From: Mangrovimonas spongiae
Lineage (GTDB): Bacteria; Bacteroidota; Bacteroidia; Flavobacteriales; Flavobacteriaceae
Length of the DNA stretch: 64,000 nucleotides
NCBI RefSeq assembly: GCF_003944795.1
Contig: NZ_RWBG01000003.1
Coordinates: 337,467-401,466, forward strand
Reading direction: 5' to 3'
The translations under genes and the position numbers were made by a program. The number at the start of each line of letters is the position of its first letter. Positions within the stretch are counted from its first letter, which is position 1. Below, in pieces: positions 1 to 8,851 of this stretch. The notes below the pieces were generated by a model. The model did no database searches. It was given only the letters and a program-made list of their open reading frames with translations, and was not told the origin of the DNA.

Positions 1-395
1 TGGAGTTTACCAACGACCATTTTAAAACACTCTATTATAGTATAATTGAAAAGCTTAATCAAGACCCAGAATATGCTGTAGAAAATTTAGTTAACGATGT
101 AACGCCAGATGTCGCCTCTGAAATAACGACCATTCTCATGGAAGATGAGCGGTACGAACTTTCTAACTGGCAAATACAAAATATTTTCCCTAAAGAGAAG
201 ACCGATACTGTAGCACAACTTGTAAATCAAACTATTTTAAATTTAAGAAGTTATTTAATTTCTAGAAAAATAGATGAATTAAGTGAGGAGGTGAAAAACA
301 ATATTCAAGAACAACATCCTACTATTTTGGAAGATGTTATGAACTACAAGAAGTTAGATAATTTATTATCTAGAAAACTAGATAAGCCGCTTTAA
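1..395 (+). CDS. dnaG: DNA primase, C-terminal part (cut by window edge)
   Basis: The frame is open from the first bases of the window (codons in phase with position 3) to a stop at 393-395, so the start lies outside. The visible ~130 residues are all helical and acidic/lysine-rich (for example NHF-like aromatic segments followed by ELSNWQIQNIFPKEKTD and a tail ending LLSRKLDKPL). This resembles the C-terminal DnaB-helicase-binding domain of bacterial primase, which makes RNA primers at the replication fork. The catalytic TOPRIM and zinc domains are not visible, so the call rests on tail resemblance and on the usual flavobacterial order dnaG, response regulator, nadE, gldB, gldC. It converges on the next gene with a few bases of 3' overlap. 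Confidence 0.72.
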   Translation, partial: EFTNDHFKTLYYSIIEKLNQDPEYAVENLVNDVTPDVASEITTILMEDERYELSNWQIQNIFPKEKTDTVAQLVNQTILNLRSYLISRKIDELSEEVKNNIQEQHPTILEDVMNYKKLDNLLSRKLDKPL

Positions 396-1021
396 ACATT
401 CATTAATTTTGCACGATTAACCAAATCAACAATATTGTTTACGTCTAGCTTTTTCATTAAACGCGATTTATACGTACTAACTGTTTTTTCGTTTATTTCC
501 AGTTCTTGGGCAATTTCTTTATTCTTTTTACCTACCGATAATAACTTTAATACCTCAATTTCTCTGGTGGACAATTTTTTGTAGTAAGAACCAGAGCGTC
601 TGTTTATTTTTCGTCTATACGATAATTGCTCGGTTAAATTAGGACTTAAATAGGTTTCGCCTTGGCTTACTTTAGTAATGGCTTCTTTAAGTGTTATAAT
701 ATTAGCCATTTTAGACAGGTAGCCAGAAGCGCCAGCTTTAATAGTGTTTAATGCATAAATTTCCTCTGGTTGAGAGGTAAACATAAGAACATTAATATCT
801 GGATACTCTTTAGAGAGTCGCCTTAAAGCCGTAATACCATTAAGTTTTGGTAAATCTACTTCGCAAAGAATAACATCGGCTTGATGATGCCTTAAAAATT
901 CGAAAATAGCCTCTCCATTGCTAACACCTCCAACAACTCTTATGTCTTGCGATGCCACAAAAATTAACTCAATCCCTTTACGAACAACGGGATGACTATC
1001 TGCAACCAATAGTTTAATCAT
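392..1021 (-). CDS. NarL/LuxR-type response regulator with altered receiver site
   Basis: A 209-residue protein starting at MIKLLVADSHPVVRKG. A longer frame opens at 1063, but its extra 14 residues are hydrophobic and not family-like. Residues 1-120 form a receiver domain and about 145-205 a LuxR-type helix-turn-helix (LSTREIEVLKLL, then EINEKTVSTYKSRLMKKL). In the receiver the usual second acidic residue of the DD pair is Ser (ADSHP). The phosphoacceptor position aligned to LLDxxMP reads LCEVDLP, a Glu instead of Asp, while the conserved Lys in GYLSK is kept. It probably binds DNA, perhaps with an always-on or phosphate-independent receiver. No partner histidine kinase is adjacent. The family call is firm; the signal and targets are unknown. 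Confidence 0.88.
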   Translation of the reverse strand: MIKLLVADSHPVVRKGIELIFVASQDIRVVGGVSNGEAIFEFLRHHQADVILCEVDLPKLNGITALRRLSKEYPDINVLMFTSQPEEIYALNTIKAGASGYLSKMANIITLKEAITKVSQGETYLSPNLTEQLSYRRKINRRSGSYYKKLSTREIEVLKLLSVGKKNKEIAQELEINEKTVSTYKSRLMKKLDVNNIVDLVNRAKLMNV

Positions 1022-1114
1022 AATAAAAAAATTTAAAAATGGTTGTGAGGCAAAAAATAACACCGAAACTTTGTGCTAAAGTAAAGATAATGAATTTTTT
1101 ACGAATAAACTTAC

Positions 1115-1903
1115 TTACTTTAAATTTTCTGGGATTTCACAAACAGGAATAGGAACCATTTTATGTTTGTTGTTACGATTGTAACGAGTATAAATTTTAA
1201 ATACCTCGAGCTCCCTTCCTGAAAAATCAGCTTCAGATTTTCCTTTTTCTACCATAGCCATCGCCCATTCTAGTTCTGGGTAAGATGCTCCAATTTGGTC
1301 TTCGTCTGTTCTGTCATCTCCCCAAAGGCCATCGGTTGGTTGTGCATCAATAATATCTTGATTTATACCTAAGTATTTGGCAATCTCATACACTTCGGTT
1401 TTAAGTAAATCTGCAATTGGGCTTAAATCTACCCCACCATCGCCATATTTTGTGTAAAACCCTACGCCAAAATCCTCTACTTTGTTACCTGTACCAGCCA
1501 CTAAATAGTTATGTAAAGCAGCAAAATAATAAAGCGTGGTCATTCTTAAACGCGCTCTAGTATTAGCTAGCGACATAAATCTGTCTTCTTCGTTTTTTAC
1601 CGAAGGTAGTGCTTGGACAAGACTATCAAAAACAGGGGTTAAGTTAACTTGAGTCATCAAAACATTTGTATAATTAGATTGTAGCCAATTAACATGATTA
1701 ATAGCTCGGTTAACTTGTGATTGCGCTTGGTGGATGGGCATTTCTAAAACCAAAACATCTAATCCTGTTTTGGCACACAAGGTTGAGGTTACAGCAGAAT
1801 CTATTCCGCCAGAAACGCCTATAACAAAACCATTAATTTTAGCGTTATTAGCATAATCTTTTAACCAATTTACAATATGATTAACTACTTTTTCTGTTTG
1901 CAT
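1115..1903 (-). CDS. nadE: NH3-dependent NAD(+) synthetase
   Basis: A 262-residue protein of the N-type ATP-pyrophosphatase fold that amidates nicotinic acid adenine dinucleotide to NAD+ with ammonia and ATP, the last step of NAD synthesis in the cytoplasm. The PP-loop SGGIDSAVTS is at about residues 31-40. The conserved downstream blocks TRARLRMTTLYYFA, VAGTGNKVEDFGVGFYTKYG and DLSPIADLLKTEVYEIAKYL are all present. There is no glutaminase domain, so this is the short ammonia-dependent form. It lies divergently from gldB, as in other flavobacteria. Confidence 0.95.
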   Translation of the reverse strand: MQTEKVVNHIVNWLKDYANNAKINGFVIGVSGGIDSAVTSTLCAKTGLDVLVLEMPIHQAQSQVNRAINHVNWLQSNYTNVLMTQVNLTPVFDSLVQALPSVKNEEDRFMSLANTRARLRMTTLYYFAALHNYLVAGTGNKVEDFGVGFYTKYGDGGVDLSPIADLLKTEVYEIAKYLGINQDIIDAQPTDGLWGDDRTDEDQIGASYPELEWAMAMVEKGKSEADFSGRELEVFKIYTRYNRNNKHKMVPIPVCEIPENLK

Positions 1904-1931
1904 GATGACTAAATTTAAAACAAAGAATTAG

Positions 1932-1939
1932 TACCTTTG
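1932..1939 (+). promoter_or_regulatory. Candidate -7 box upstream of gldB
   Basis: The octamer TACCTTTG fits the Bacteroidota -7 consensus TAnnTTTG and lies 58 bp before the preferred gldB start. No clear TTG -33 box is seen about 20 bp upstream, so the call is weak. Confidence 0.35.
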
Positions 1940-1996
1940 CCACACAAAAATAACGTAATCGTTGTATTAATGAAAATTAACTTGAACGAAGTTTAT

Positions 1997-2962
1997 ATGA
2001 AAAAGACCATGTTGCTTTTTATCGTTTTAATGATATGCTTTTCCTGTAACAAGGATAGCAAAATTGAAAGACAGATAGCTACTATAGATGTTGATTTTAC
2101 CATAGAACGATTTGATCTTGCTTTTCAAGAAGCCACACCCAAAGATTTGCCTAAACTTAAATCGGCTTACCCATTTATGTTTCCTCGTCAATATAAAGAC
2201 ACCTTTTGGATTGATAGGATGGCAGATACTTTGCAGCAAGAACTCCTTAAAGAAACCACAAAAACATTTCCAGATTTAAAGCAAGAACGGCAAGATATAA
2301 AAACCTTATTTCAGCATTTAAAATTTTATTTTCCTAATAATTTTAAAATACCAAGAGTTGTTACAACAACTTCGAGTGTAGATTACCGCAATAAGGTTGT
2401 TGTAACAGATACTATTGTGTTAATTTCTTTAGACACCTATTTAGGTGAAAGCCATAAGTTTTATCAAGGTATTCAAAAGTATTTAAGAGAACGTTTTGAT
2501 AAATCGCAAATAAGTATCGATTTAGCTAAAAAATATTCTGAAAACTATATATATCAAGAGCAAAAGAAAACACTCTTAGACGAGATGATTTATTTTGGTA
2601 AACAGCTTTATTTTACAGAGAAAATGTTACCTAAAAAACAAAAGAATGAGATTATTGGGTATACCAAAGACGATTATCTTTGGGCAGAAAAAAATGAAAA
2701 CCAGATTTGGCGTTATTTTCTAGAAAAAGAACTATTGTTTAGTACCAATTCTAAATTACCAAGTAGATTTATAAATCCGGCGCCATTCTCTAAGTTTTAC
2801 CTACAAGAAATAGATAGTGAATCTCCTGGAGAAATAGGAAAATATATGGGCTGGCAAATAGTTAAAGCTTACATGGAAAACAATGATGTTTCTCTAAGCC
2901 AAATGCTTTTAAAATCGCCCGAAGCAATTTTTAATAACTCAAAATTTAAACCAAAACGATAA
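1997..2962 (+). CDS. gldB: Gliding motility lipoprotein GldB
   Basis: A 321-residue lipoprotein. I chose the ATG at 1997 because it gives MKKTMLLFIVLMICFSCNK, a type II signal peptide with a CxN lipobox. The longer frame from 1937 adds 20 residues with no signal logic. Known role: GldB is a membrane lipoprotein required for gliding and for type IX secretion in Flavobacterium; its chemistry is unclear. Conserved-looking features are the IDVDFTIERFD motif just after the lipobox and the C-terminal PGEIGKYMGWQIVKAYM segment. Its stop overlaps the gldC start by one base (TAATG), which points to translational coupling. Confidence 0.93.
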   Translation: MKKTMLLFIVLMICFSCNKDSKIERQIATIDVDFTIERFDLAFQEATPKDLPKLKSAYPFMFPRQYKDTFWIDRMADTLQQELLKETTKTFPDLKQERQDIKTLFQHLKFYFPNNFKIPRVVTTTSSVDYRNKVVVTDTIVLISLDTYLGESHKFYQGIQKYLRERFDKSQISIDLAKKYSENYIYQEQKKTLLDEMIYFGKQLYFTEKMLPKKQKNEIIGYTKDDYLWAEKNENQIWRYFLEKELLFSTNSKLPSRFINPAPFSKFYLQEIDSESPGEIGKYMGWQIVKAYMENNDVSLSQMLLKSPEAIFNNSKFKPKR

Positions 2963-3297
2963 TGGCAAATATAAAATCGACCATAGAATTAACCGTAGAA
3001 TTAGATGAAAATCGCGTACCGGAAAAACTAACTTGGAATGCCCAAGATGGCGGTATAAAAAACGAAGAAGCGAAAGCGATGATGCTTTCGGTTTGGGATA
3101 GTGAAAAGCAAGAGTCTTTACGTATCGACTTATGGACAAAAGATATGCCTGTTGATGAGATGAAAGTGTTTTTTCACCAAACCTTAGTAGCTATGAGCAA
3201 TACTTTTAAGCGCGCTACCCAAGACGAAAAAATGAGTGCTACAATGATGGATTTTTGTGATTATTTTGCGGAAAAATTAGAGCTTACAAAAAAGTAA
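2962..3297 (+). CDS. gldC: Gliding motility protein GldC
   Basis: A 111-residue soluble protein starting at the A that closes the gldB stop codon. The opening MANIKSTIELTVELDENRVPEK and the LTWNAQDGG block are typical of GldC, a small cytoplasmic protein that improves but is not always essential for gliding. No signal peptide or membrane segment is seen. It runs tail to tail into rodA with no gap (gldC stop at 3297, rodA stop at 3298). Confidence 0.93.
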   Translation: MANIKSTIELTVELDENRVPEKLTWNAQDGGIKNEEAKAMMLSVWDSEKQESLRIDLWTKDMPVDEMKVFFHQTLVAMSNTFKRATQDEKMSATMMDFCDYFAEKLELTKK

Positions 3298-4575
3298 TTA
3301 CCACTCGTTAATTCTATTAGAATCTAGTTTAATAAAGATAAATAGTAAAATTGTAAAGCCCCAAAGCCCAGAACCACCATAGCTAAAAAAGGGTAAAGGA
3401 ATACCAATAGTAGGTATTAAGCCCATTACCATACCTATGTTTATCATAAAATGGGTAAACATAATTGCGGCAACACTATACCCATAAATTCTACTAAATT
3501 GCGATTTTTGAAGTTCGGCTAGATGTAGGATTCTTAGTAAGAGCAAAACAAAAAGTATAATTACAAAAACACTTCCTACAAAACCCCATTCTTCACCAAC
3601 GGTGCTAAAAATATAATCGGTATGTTGCTCGGGAACAAATTTTCCTGTCGTTCTTGTGCCTTCTAAAAAGCCTTTTCCTGTCCAGCGGCCAGAACTTATG
3701 GCTTGTTCAGATTGGATAAGGTTGTAAGCCTCCCGTTTTTTCATGAGTTCAAGTTTGGCTGGGTCTTTTTCTAGGCGCAGCCAAAGTGTAATTCTGTTTT
3801 GTTGGTGTGGTTGAAGGATATTATTGTAAAAAAACTTCACTCCAAAAGCTAATACACTGCATGCTATAATAGTAAATAATGTTTTGTAGAAAGCTGGTTT
3901 TTTCCTTCTTGTGAAATGATAAGTTAAAATAATTACCGACGCTCCCAATATCGTGGCTAGAATGCCAAATTTTAGGGCAGATATAGCAATTAGTATAAGT
4001 AAAACGCCAATGGTTAGGTATATTTTGGGTAGACCTTCTCTATATAAAACGAAAAAAAATGAGGCGTAAACAATAGTACTACCAGCATCGTTTTGTAATA
4101 AGATTAAAAGCGCTGGAATGGCAATTATGGTAAAGATTCTTATTTGATCTTTAAATGTTTTTATGTCGGTGTTAAGGTCGCTAATGTATTTTGCCACGGC
4201 TAGAGCGGTTGCTGTTTTAGCAAATTCACTTGGTTGTATGGTCATACCGCCTATACCATACCACGAAGTTGCACCATTAACATTTTTTCCAAAGAAAAAG
4301 AGCCCTATTAAAGAGAGCATGGCTATGATGTAGATAACACTCGAAAACCGCTCGTAAAACTTAGCGTCTATGGCCAATACGAGCACAATAAGTATAAATG
4401 TCAGGAAAATAAACATAAGTTGTTTTCCGTAGGGTTGAGAAAAATCTAAATAATTAAATGTTTCGCCAACATGCGAAGCCGATAGGATGTTTAGCCAGCC
4501 ATAGCCTACTAGTAGTAGAAAAAGAATAATGGTAATCCAATCGAATTTAAAATATCTATTAGTTTCTCTATACAT
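3298..4575 (-). CDS. rodA: Rod-shape peptidoglycan polymerase RodA
   Basis: A 425-residue SEDS-family membrane glycosyltransferase that polymerises lipid II along the side wall, working with PBP2. About ten hydrophobic helices are visible. Family motifs include the W-Y-G-I-G-G-M-T-I-Q-P-S-E-F-AK block near residue 110-120, an FVPEQHTDYIFSTVGEEWGF block, and IPLPFFSYGGSG near the C-terminus. It overlaps the PBP2 gene by one base at 4575 and is the last gene of the mre operon. Confidence 0.95.
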   Translation of the reverse strand: MYRETNRYFKFDWITIILFLLLVGYGWLNILSASHVGETFNYLDFSQPYGKQLMFIFLTFILIVLVLAIDAKFYERFSSVIYIIAMLSLIGLFFFGKNVNGATSWYGIGGMTIQPSEFAKTATALAVAKYISDLNTDIKTFKDQIRIFTIIAIPALLILLQNDAGSTIVYASFFFVLYREGLPKIYLTIGVLLILIAISALKFGILATILGASVIILTYHFTRRKKPAFYKTLFTIIACSVLAFGVKFFYNNILQPHQQNRITLWLRLEKDPAKLELMKKREAYNLIQSEQAISSGRWTGKGFLEGTRTTGKFVPEQHTDYIFSTVGEEWGFVGSVFVIILFVLLLLRILHLAELQKSQFSRIYGYSVAAIMFTHFMINIGMVMGLIPTIGIPLPFFSYGGSGLWGFTILLFIFIKLDSNRINEW

Positions 4576-6431
4576 TAATTTATGCTAAATGGTTGCCCTG
4601 AGTAGGGTTTTATATATTCATCTTCTAAGCTATTGTTTAATAGCCAAGTTTCCATATCGGTTCTGGTAATGTCGCCTTTTAAATATTGTTCAATCATTAA
4701 ACTGGCTATTCTTCCTGCGTAAATAGATCCATAATGCCCATTTTCAACTAAAACAGCAAGGGCAATTTTGGGATCATCTTTAGGAGCAAATGCCACAAAA
4801 ATAGAGTGATCTTGTAGCTGCATGCGTTCGCCATCAATTTTTATAAAGTTTTCGGCAGTACCTGTTTTTCCACAAATCTCTATACCTGGGATTCTTAAAA
4901 ACTTAGCGGTTCCGTTTTCATAAACATCATATAATCCTTCAATAATAGGGTCGAAATGTTTTGGTGCTACGGTTGTTTCATGCTTAGTAACAAAATCTTT
5001 GTTTATTTTTTCGCCTTCTATGCCTTTTATAATATGTGGTGTATAGTAGTAACCCCGGTTGGCAATAGCGGCAGTGAAGTTAGCCATGTGAATAGGGGTG
5101 GTTAAAATTTCGCCTTGTCCAATTGAGTTTGAAATAATTGTTGTAGCACCCCAACGAAAATCTGGATACCATTTATCATAGTAAGCACCATCTGGAATAT
5201 TACCTTTTTTTCCAATAGGTAAATCTGTACCTAGGTACTGTCCTAAACCAAAGCTTTTAATGTGGTTACTCCATACATCCATCCCTTTACTGGCATTACT
5301 ATATTTATCGATTGATTTTCTGTAAATAGTTGCAAAGTAAGAGTTACAAGATTTAGCGATTCCTTTGGTTAAATCTCGGCGTCCGCCACCACAATGACAT
5401 CCCATTGGGCGTCTTCCGCCATAATGATAAGCGCCTCTACAGGTTACCGAAAAGCTAGGTGTAATAACATCTTCTTGTAGTGCTGTAAGTGCTACAAGGG
5501 CTTTAAAAGGAGAGCCTGGTTCGTGAACACGTAATAAGCCTTTGTCTATTAATGGTAGATGAATAGAGTCTTTATAGAGTTTGTTGTAATTTTTAGAACG
5601 TTTTCTGCCTACTAATAAATTGGGATTATATGAAGGTGCCGAAACTAAAGCTAAAATTTCACCAGTTTTTGGCTCTATAGCAACTATGCCGCCTCTTTTG
5701 TTTACCATAAGTTTTTCGCCATAAGCTTGTAGTTTGGAATCTATAGTTATGGTGATATCTTTTCCGGGAACAGGAATAGTATCGAATTTACCGTTTTTGT
5801 ATGGGCCTAAGTCGCGGTTAAATCGGTCTTTTTGGATAAACTTAACGCCTTTAACACCACGTAACTCTTCCTCGTAAGACAGTTCAACTCCTTGTTTCCC
5901 TATTAAATCGCCCATTTTGTAATAGGGATTTTTTTGTATTTGCCCTTGGTTAACTTCGGCAATAAACCCTAAAACATTGGCGCCAATAGAGGTTTGATAA
6001 TCTCTTAAAGAGCGCTTTTGAATGTAAAACCCTTCATATTTACGCATTTTCTCCTGTAGTACGGCATAATCTTCTTTTGAGAGGTGCGATACAAATACCG
6101 ATGGCAGTCTTGGCGAATAGTGATAAGCTTTATTGTAGGTTTTTACAAATTGTGCTTTGTCTATTTTTAATAATGAACAAAATTCAACAGTATCTAAAGG
6201 TTTAACTTCTCTAGGAATAACCATAACATCGTAAGATGGCTGATTAGCAACTAGTAGCTCGCCATTCCGGTCAAAAACAAAGCCGCGTTTAGGGTAATCG
6301 TAAACTTTTCGTATAGCAGGGTCTTCAAACAAATCGTAGTTGTCCGAATTATAGATTTGTAAGTAGAAAAGTCTGCCAATAAAAACGATTCCTACAACAA
6401 TAATAGAAACGAATAGTAATAATTGTCTCAT
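4575..6431 (-). CDS. mrdA: Penicillin-binding protein 2 (transpeptidase)
   Basis: A 618-residue class B PBP that crosslinks side-wall peptidoglycan, partner of RodA. It has one N-terminal anchor helix (residues about 4-24), then the pedestal/dimerisation domain (RGFVFDRNGELLVANQPSYD). The transpeptidase motifs are all present: SxxK as HEPGSPFK near residue 305, SxN as KSCNSYF, and KTGT as CGKTGTAEN. A cysteine-rich insert GCHCGGG lies just before the SxN motif, as seen in some Bacteroidota PBP2 proteins. It sits between mreD and rodA in the operon. Confidence 0.95.
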   Translation of the reverse strand: MRQLLLFVSIIVVGIVFIGRLFYLQIYNSDNYDLFEDPAIRKVYDYPKRGFVFDRNGELLVANQPSYDVMVIPREVKPLDTVEFCSLLKIDKAQFVKTYNKAYHYSPRLPSVFVSHLSKEDYAVLQEKMRKYEGFYIQKRSLRDYQTSIGANVLGFIAEVNQGQIQKNPYYKMGDLIGKQGVELSYEEELRGVKGVKFIQKDRFNRDLGPYKNGKFDTIPVPGKDITITIDSKLQAYGEKLMVNKRGGIVAIEPKTGEILALVSAPSYNPNLLVGRKRSKNYNKLYKDSIHLPLIDKGLLRVHEPGSPFKALVALTALQEDVITPSFSVTCRGAYHYGGRRPMGCHCGGGRRDLTKGIAKSCNSYFATIYRKSIDKYSNASKGMDVWSNHIKSFGLGQYLGTDLPIGKKGNIPDGAYYDKWYPDFRWGATTIISNSIGQGEILTTPIHMANFTAAIANRGYYYTPHIIKGIEGEKINKDFVTKHETTVAPKHFDPIIEGLYDVYENGTAKFLRIPGIEICGKTGTAENFIKIDGERMQLQDHSIFVAFAPKDDPKIALAVLVENGHYGSIYAGRIASLMIEQYLKGDITRTDMETWLLNNSLEDEYIKPYSGQPFSIN

Positions 6432-6935
6432 TTAACGCTTTCTGCTAAAAATTATGATTGTTAATACGGTTAGTATTATAGTAAAAATACTAGAGAATAA
6501 CGTTTTTTTAAGTATTAAAAGTATGTTCTTTATGTTAAAAACTTCTAAAGAGAATACAACCAAATGATGTATTAAGGTTAGCGTAATTAAATATACGAGG
6601 AGCGCTCCAAATTCAATAGTGTTAAACCTAATAGTTTGATGCTCGTAAGCTGCCCCAAATGAAAACTTTAAAATAATAGGTCTGGTGTAAGCAGCCGTTA
6701 ATGCAGCTGCAGCATGAATACCGCCAGAATCGGAAAAAATATCGACAAAAAGCCCTAATAAAAAACTTAAAAATAAAAATAAAAAACGGTTATTTTTAAT
6801 AGGATAAAGTGCTATAAAAAGAATGTAAAGATATGGGTTTATATATCCTAAAAAATTAATGTGATTTAAGATTAATGCTTGAAGAAGCACAAGTATGACA
6901 AAACGTAATGTATGGCCAGAAATTAAATTATTCAT
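6432..6935 (-). CDS. mreD: Rod shape-determining membrane protein MreD
   Basis: A 167-residue inner-membrane protein with about five hydrophobic helices and the small polar loop FVDIFSDSGGIHAAAA, typical of Bacteroidota MreD. It links MreC to the elongation complex. The start overlaps the mreC 3' end by 8 bp. Sequence conservation in this family is low, so position in the mreBCD-PBP2-rodA order is strong support. Confidence 0.9.
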   Translation of the reverse strand: MNNLISGHTLRFVILVLLQALILNHINFLGYINPYLYILFIALYPIKNNRFLFLFLSFLLGLFVDIFSDSGGIHAAAALTAAYTRPIILKFSFGAAYEHQTIRFNTIEFGALLVYLITLTLIHHLVVFSLEVFNIKNILLILKKTLFSSIFTIILTVLTIIIFSRKR

Positions 6936-7758
6936 CTGTTGGGTTTAACAGGTTGTTAATTTCATTTTTATCTTTATTCTCTATAATGTAAACATGTTCA
7001 ATATTAGTCATGTCATTAAAGAGTTTTACGTTTATAGTATAATAATTTTCAGCGTTGTCTAAAGAAAAATCTGTAACAGTGCCAATAGGAATTCCCTTAG
7101 GAAAAATAGCCGAAAGCCCTGAGGTTGTAATGGTGTCGCCTTGGGTTACCGGTGCTATTTTAGGAATTTCTTTTAATTGAACTGTATAGGGCGATTTACC
7201 ATTCCAAATTAACGACCCAAAATGATTTGTATGTTTTAGTTTAGCGCTTATTCTACTATTGGTGTTTAAAATAGAAATTACAGTAGAAAACTTTTTACTT
7301 GTTTGGTCTATTATTCCTAAAATACCTTTTGGTGTAATAACACCAAAATCTTCTTTTATACTATCTCGTTCCCCTTTGTTTAGTAATAAAATATTATCAG
7401 TTGCAGAGTAACTGTTTTTTATCACCAAAGCAGGTGTGAATTTGTAAGCGATGCCAAAACTTGTACTGTCTATGTAAGTGATTTGAATAGAATCGTTTTG
7501 TTTTTCACCGTTGTGAATAAGCATTCTTAAATTATTGTTCTCCTCTTGAAGAATGGTATTTTGTGTTTTTAAATTAAAATACTCAGAAATATTGTTAGTC
7601 GAATTATAAATGCCACCACTTAAAAAGTTAGCTGAATTTATAAACCGACTTTTGTGATAAGAATGCGATTGAATAGTAAAAACAAGCGATATAGAAAGCA
7701 ATAATATATACAACAAAAAGGTTTTGTTTCTTATTAAAAAGTTAATGATTTGTTGCAT
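6928..7758 (-). CDS. mreC: Rod shape-determining protein MreC
   Basis: A 276-residue protein with one N-terminal transmembrane helix (about residues 10-30), a coiled coil (QNTILQEENNNLRMLI) and the periplasmic beta-barrel core with GVITPKGILGIIDQ and PKGIPIGTVTDF. MreC scaffolds the elongasome and activates PBP2. It is 9 bp downstream of mreB and overlaps mreD. Confidence 0.94.
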   Translation of the reverse strand: MQQIINFLIRNKTFLLYILLLSISLVFTIQSHSYHKSRFINSANFLSGGIYNSTNNISEYFNLKTQNTILQEENNNLRMLIHNGEKQNDSIQITYIDSTSFGIAYKFTPALVIKNSYSATDNILLLNKGERDSIKEDFGVITPKGILGIIDQTSKKFSTVISILNTNSRISAKLKHTNHFGSLIWNGKSPYTVQLKEIPKIAPVTQGDTITTSGLSAIFPKGIPIGTVTDFSLDNAENYYTINVKLFNDMTNIEHVYIIENKDKNEINNLLNPTDE

Positions 7759-7767
7759 ATGTTATGG

Positions 7768-8796
7768 CTATTTTATCAAGACGCTTTTATATTTAGTTAT
7801 GTTCTTTAAAGTTATTCCAGTACCGCGTACTACGGCTCTTAATGGGTCTTCTGCGATATAAACCGGTAAGTCTGTTTTTTGAGATAGACGTTTGTCTAAC
7901 CCACGCAACATAGATCCACCACCAGCAAGGTAAATACCCGTGTTGTAAATATCGGCAGCTAATTCTGGGGGCGTTTGTGATAAGGTTTCCATTACAGCGT
8001 CTTCAATTCGTAAAATGGACTTATCTAAAGCCTTTGCTATTTCTCTATACGAAATTTGTACCTGTTTTGGTTTTCCTGTAAGTAAATCTCTACCTTGTAC
8101 ACTCATGTCCTCTGGTGGTAATTCGAGGTCTTCGGTAGCTGCACCAATTTGTATTTTTATTTTTTCGGCAGTACGTTCACCAACATAAAGGTTGTGTTGG
8201 GTACGCATATAATAAATAATATCATTGGTAAATACATCACCTGCAATTTTTACCGATTTGTCGCAAACAATACCTCCTAAAGCAATAACTGCAATTTCGG
8301 TTGTACCACCACCTATATCAACAATCATGTTTCCTTTAGGCTGCATAATATCAACACCAATACCTATGGCCGCAGCCATAGGTTCGTGTATAAGATAAAC
8401 TTCTTTGCCATTAACGCGTTCGGCACTTTCTTTTACAGCGCGCATTTCAACCTCTGTAATTCCTGAAGGAATACAAATAACCATACGTAAAGCTGGATTA
8501 AACAACTTCTTTTTTAAAGCAGGAATATTTTTAATAAACATGCTTATCATTTGTTCTGAAGCGTCAAAATCGGCAATTACCCCGTCTTTAAGAGGTCTTA
8601 TGGTTTTGATGTTTTCGTGTGTTTTACCTTGCATCATGCTGGCTTCTTTACCTGCAGCAATAATTTTTCCAGTAACACGATCACGAGCTACTATAGAAGG
8701 ACTATCAACAACTACTTTATCGTTATGAATAATAAGTGTGTTGGCTGTACCAAGATCTATAGCAATTTCTTCAGTTAGGAAGTCAAAAAATCCCAT
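7768..8796 (-). CDS. mreB: Actin-like cell shape protein MreB
   Basis: A 342-residue actin-fold ATPase that forms filaments under the inner membrane and guides side-wall synthesis. The phosphate-1 motif IAIDLGTANTLI, the phosphate-2 motif VDIGGGTTEIAVI, HEPMAAAIGIG and the adenosine motif YLAGGGSMLRGL are intact. It is the first gene of a tight five-gene minus-strand operon (mreB, mreC, mreD, mrdA, rodA). Confidence 0.97.
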   Translation of the reverse strand: MGFFDFLTEEIAIDLGTANTLIIHNDKVVVDSPSIVARDRVTGKIIAAGKEASMMQGKTHENIKTIRPLKDGVIADFDASEQMISMFIKNIPALKKKLFNPALRMVICIPSGITEVEMRAVKESAERVNGKEVYLIHEPMAAAIGIGVDIMQPKGNMIVDIGGGTTEIAVIALGGIVCDKSVKIAGDVFTNDIIYYMRTQHNLYVGERTAEKIKIQIGAATEDLELPPEDMSVQGRDLLTGKPKQVQISYREIAKALDKSILRIEDAVMETLSQTPPELAADIYNTGIYLAGGGSMLRGLDKRLSQKTDLPVYIAEDPLRAVVRGTGITLKNITKYKSVLIK

Positions 8797-8851
8797 TCGT
8801 TTTAACGTAGTTTTTGAGGTTTAAAAATCAAATCTTGTAAATGTAATAAAA

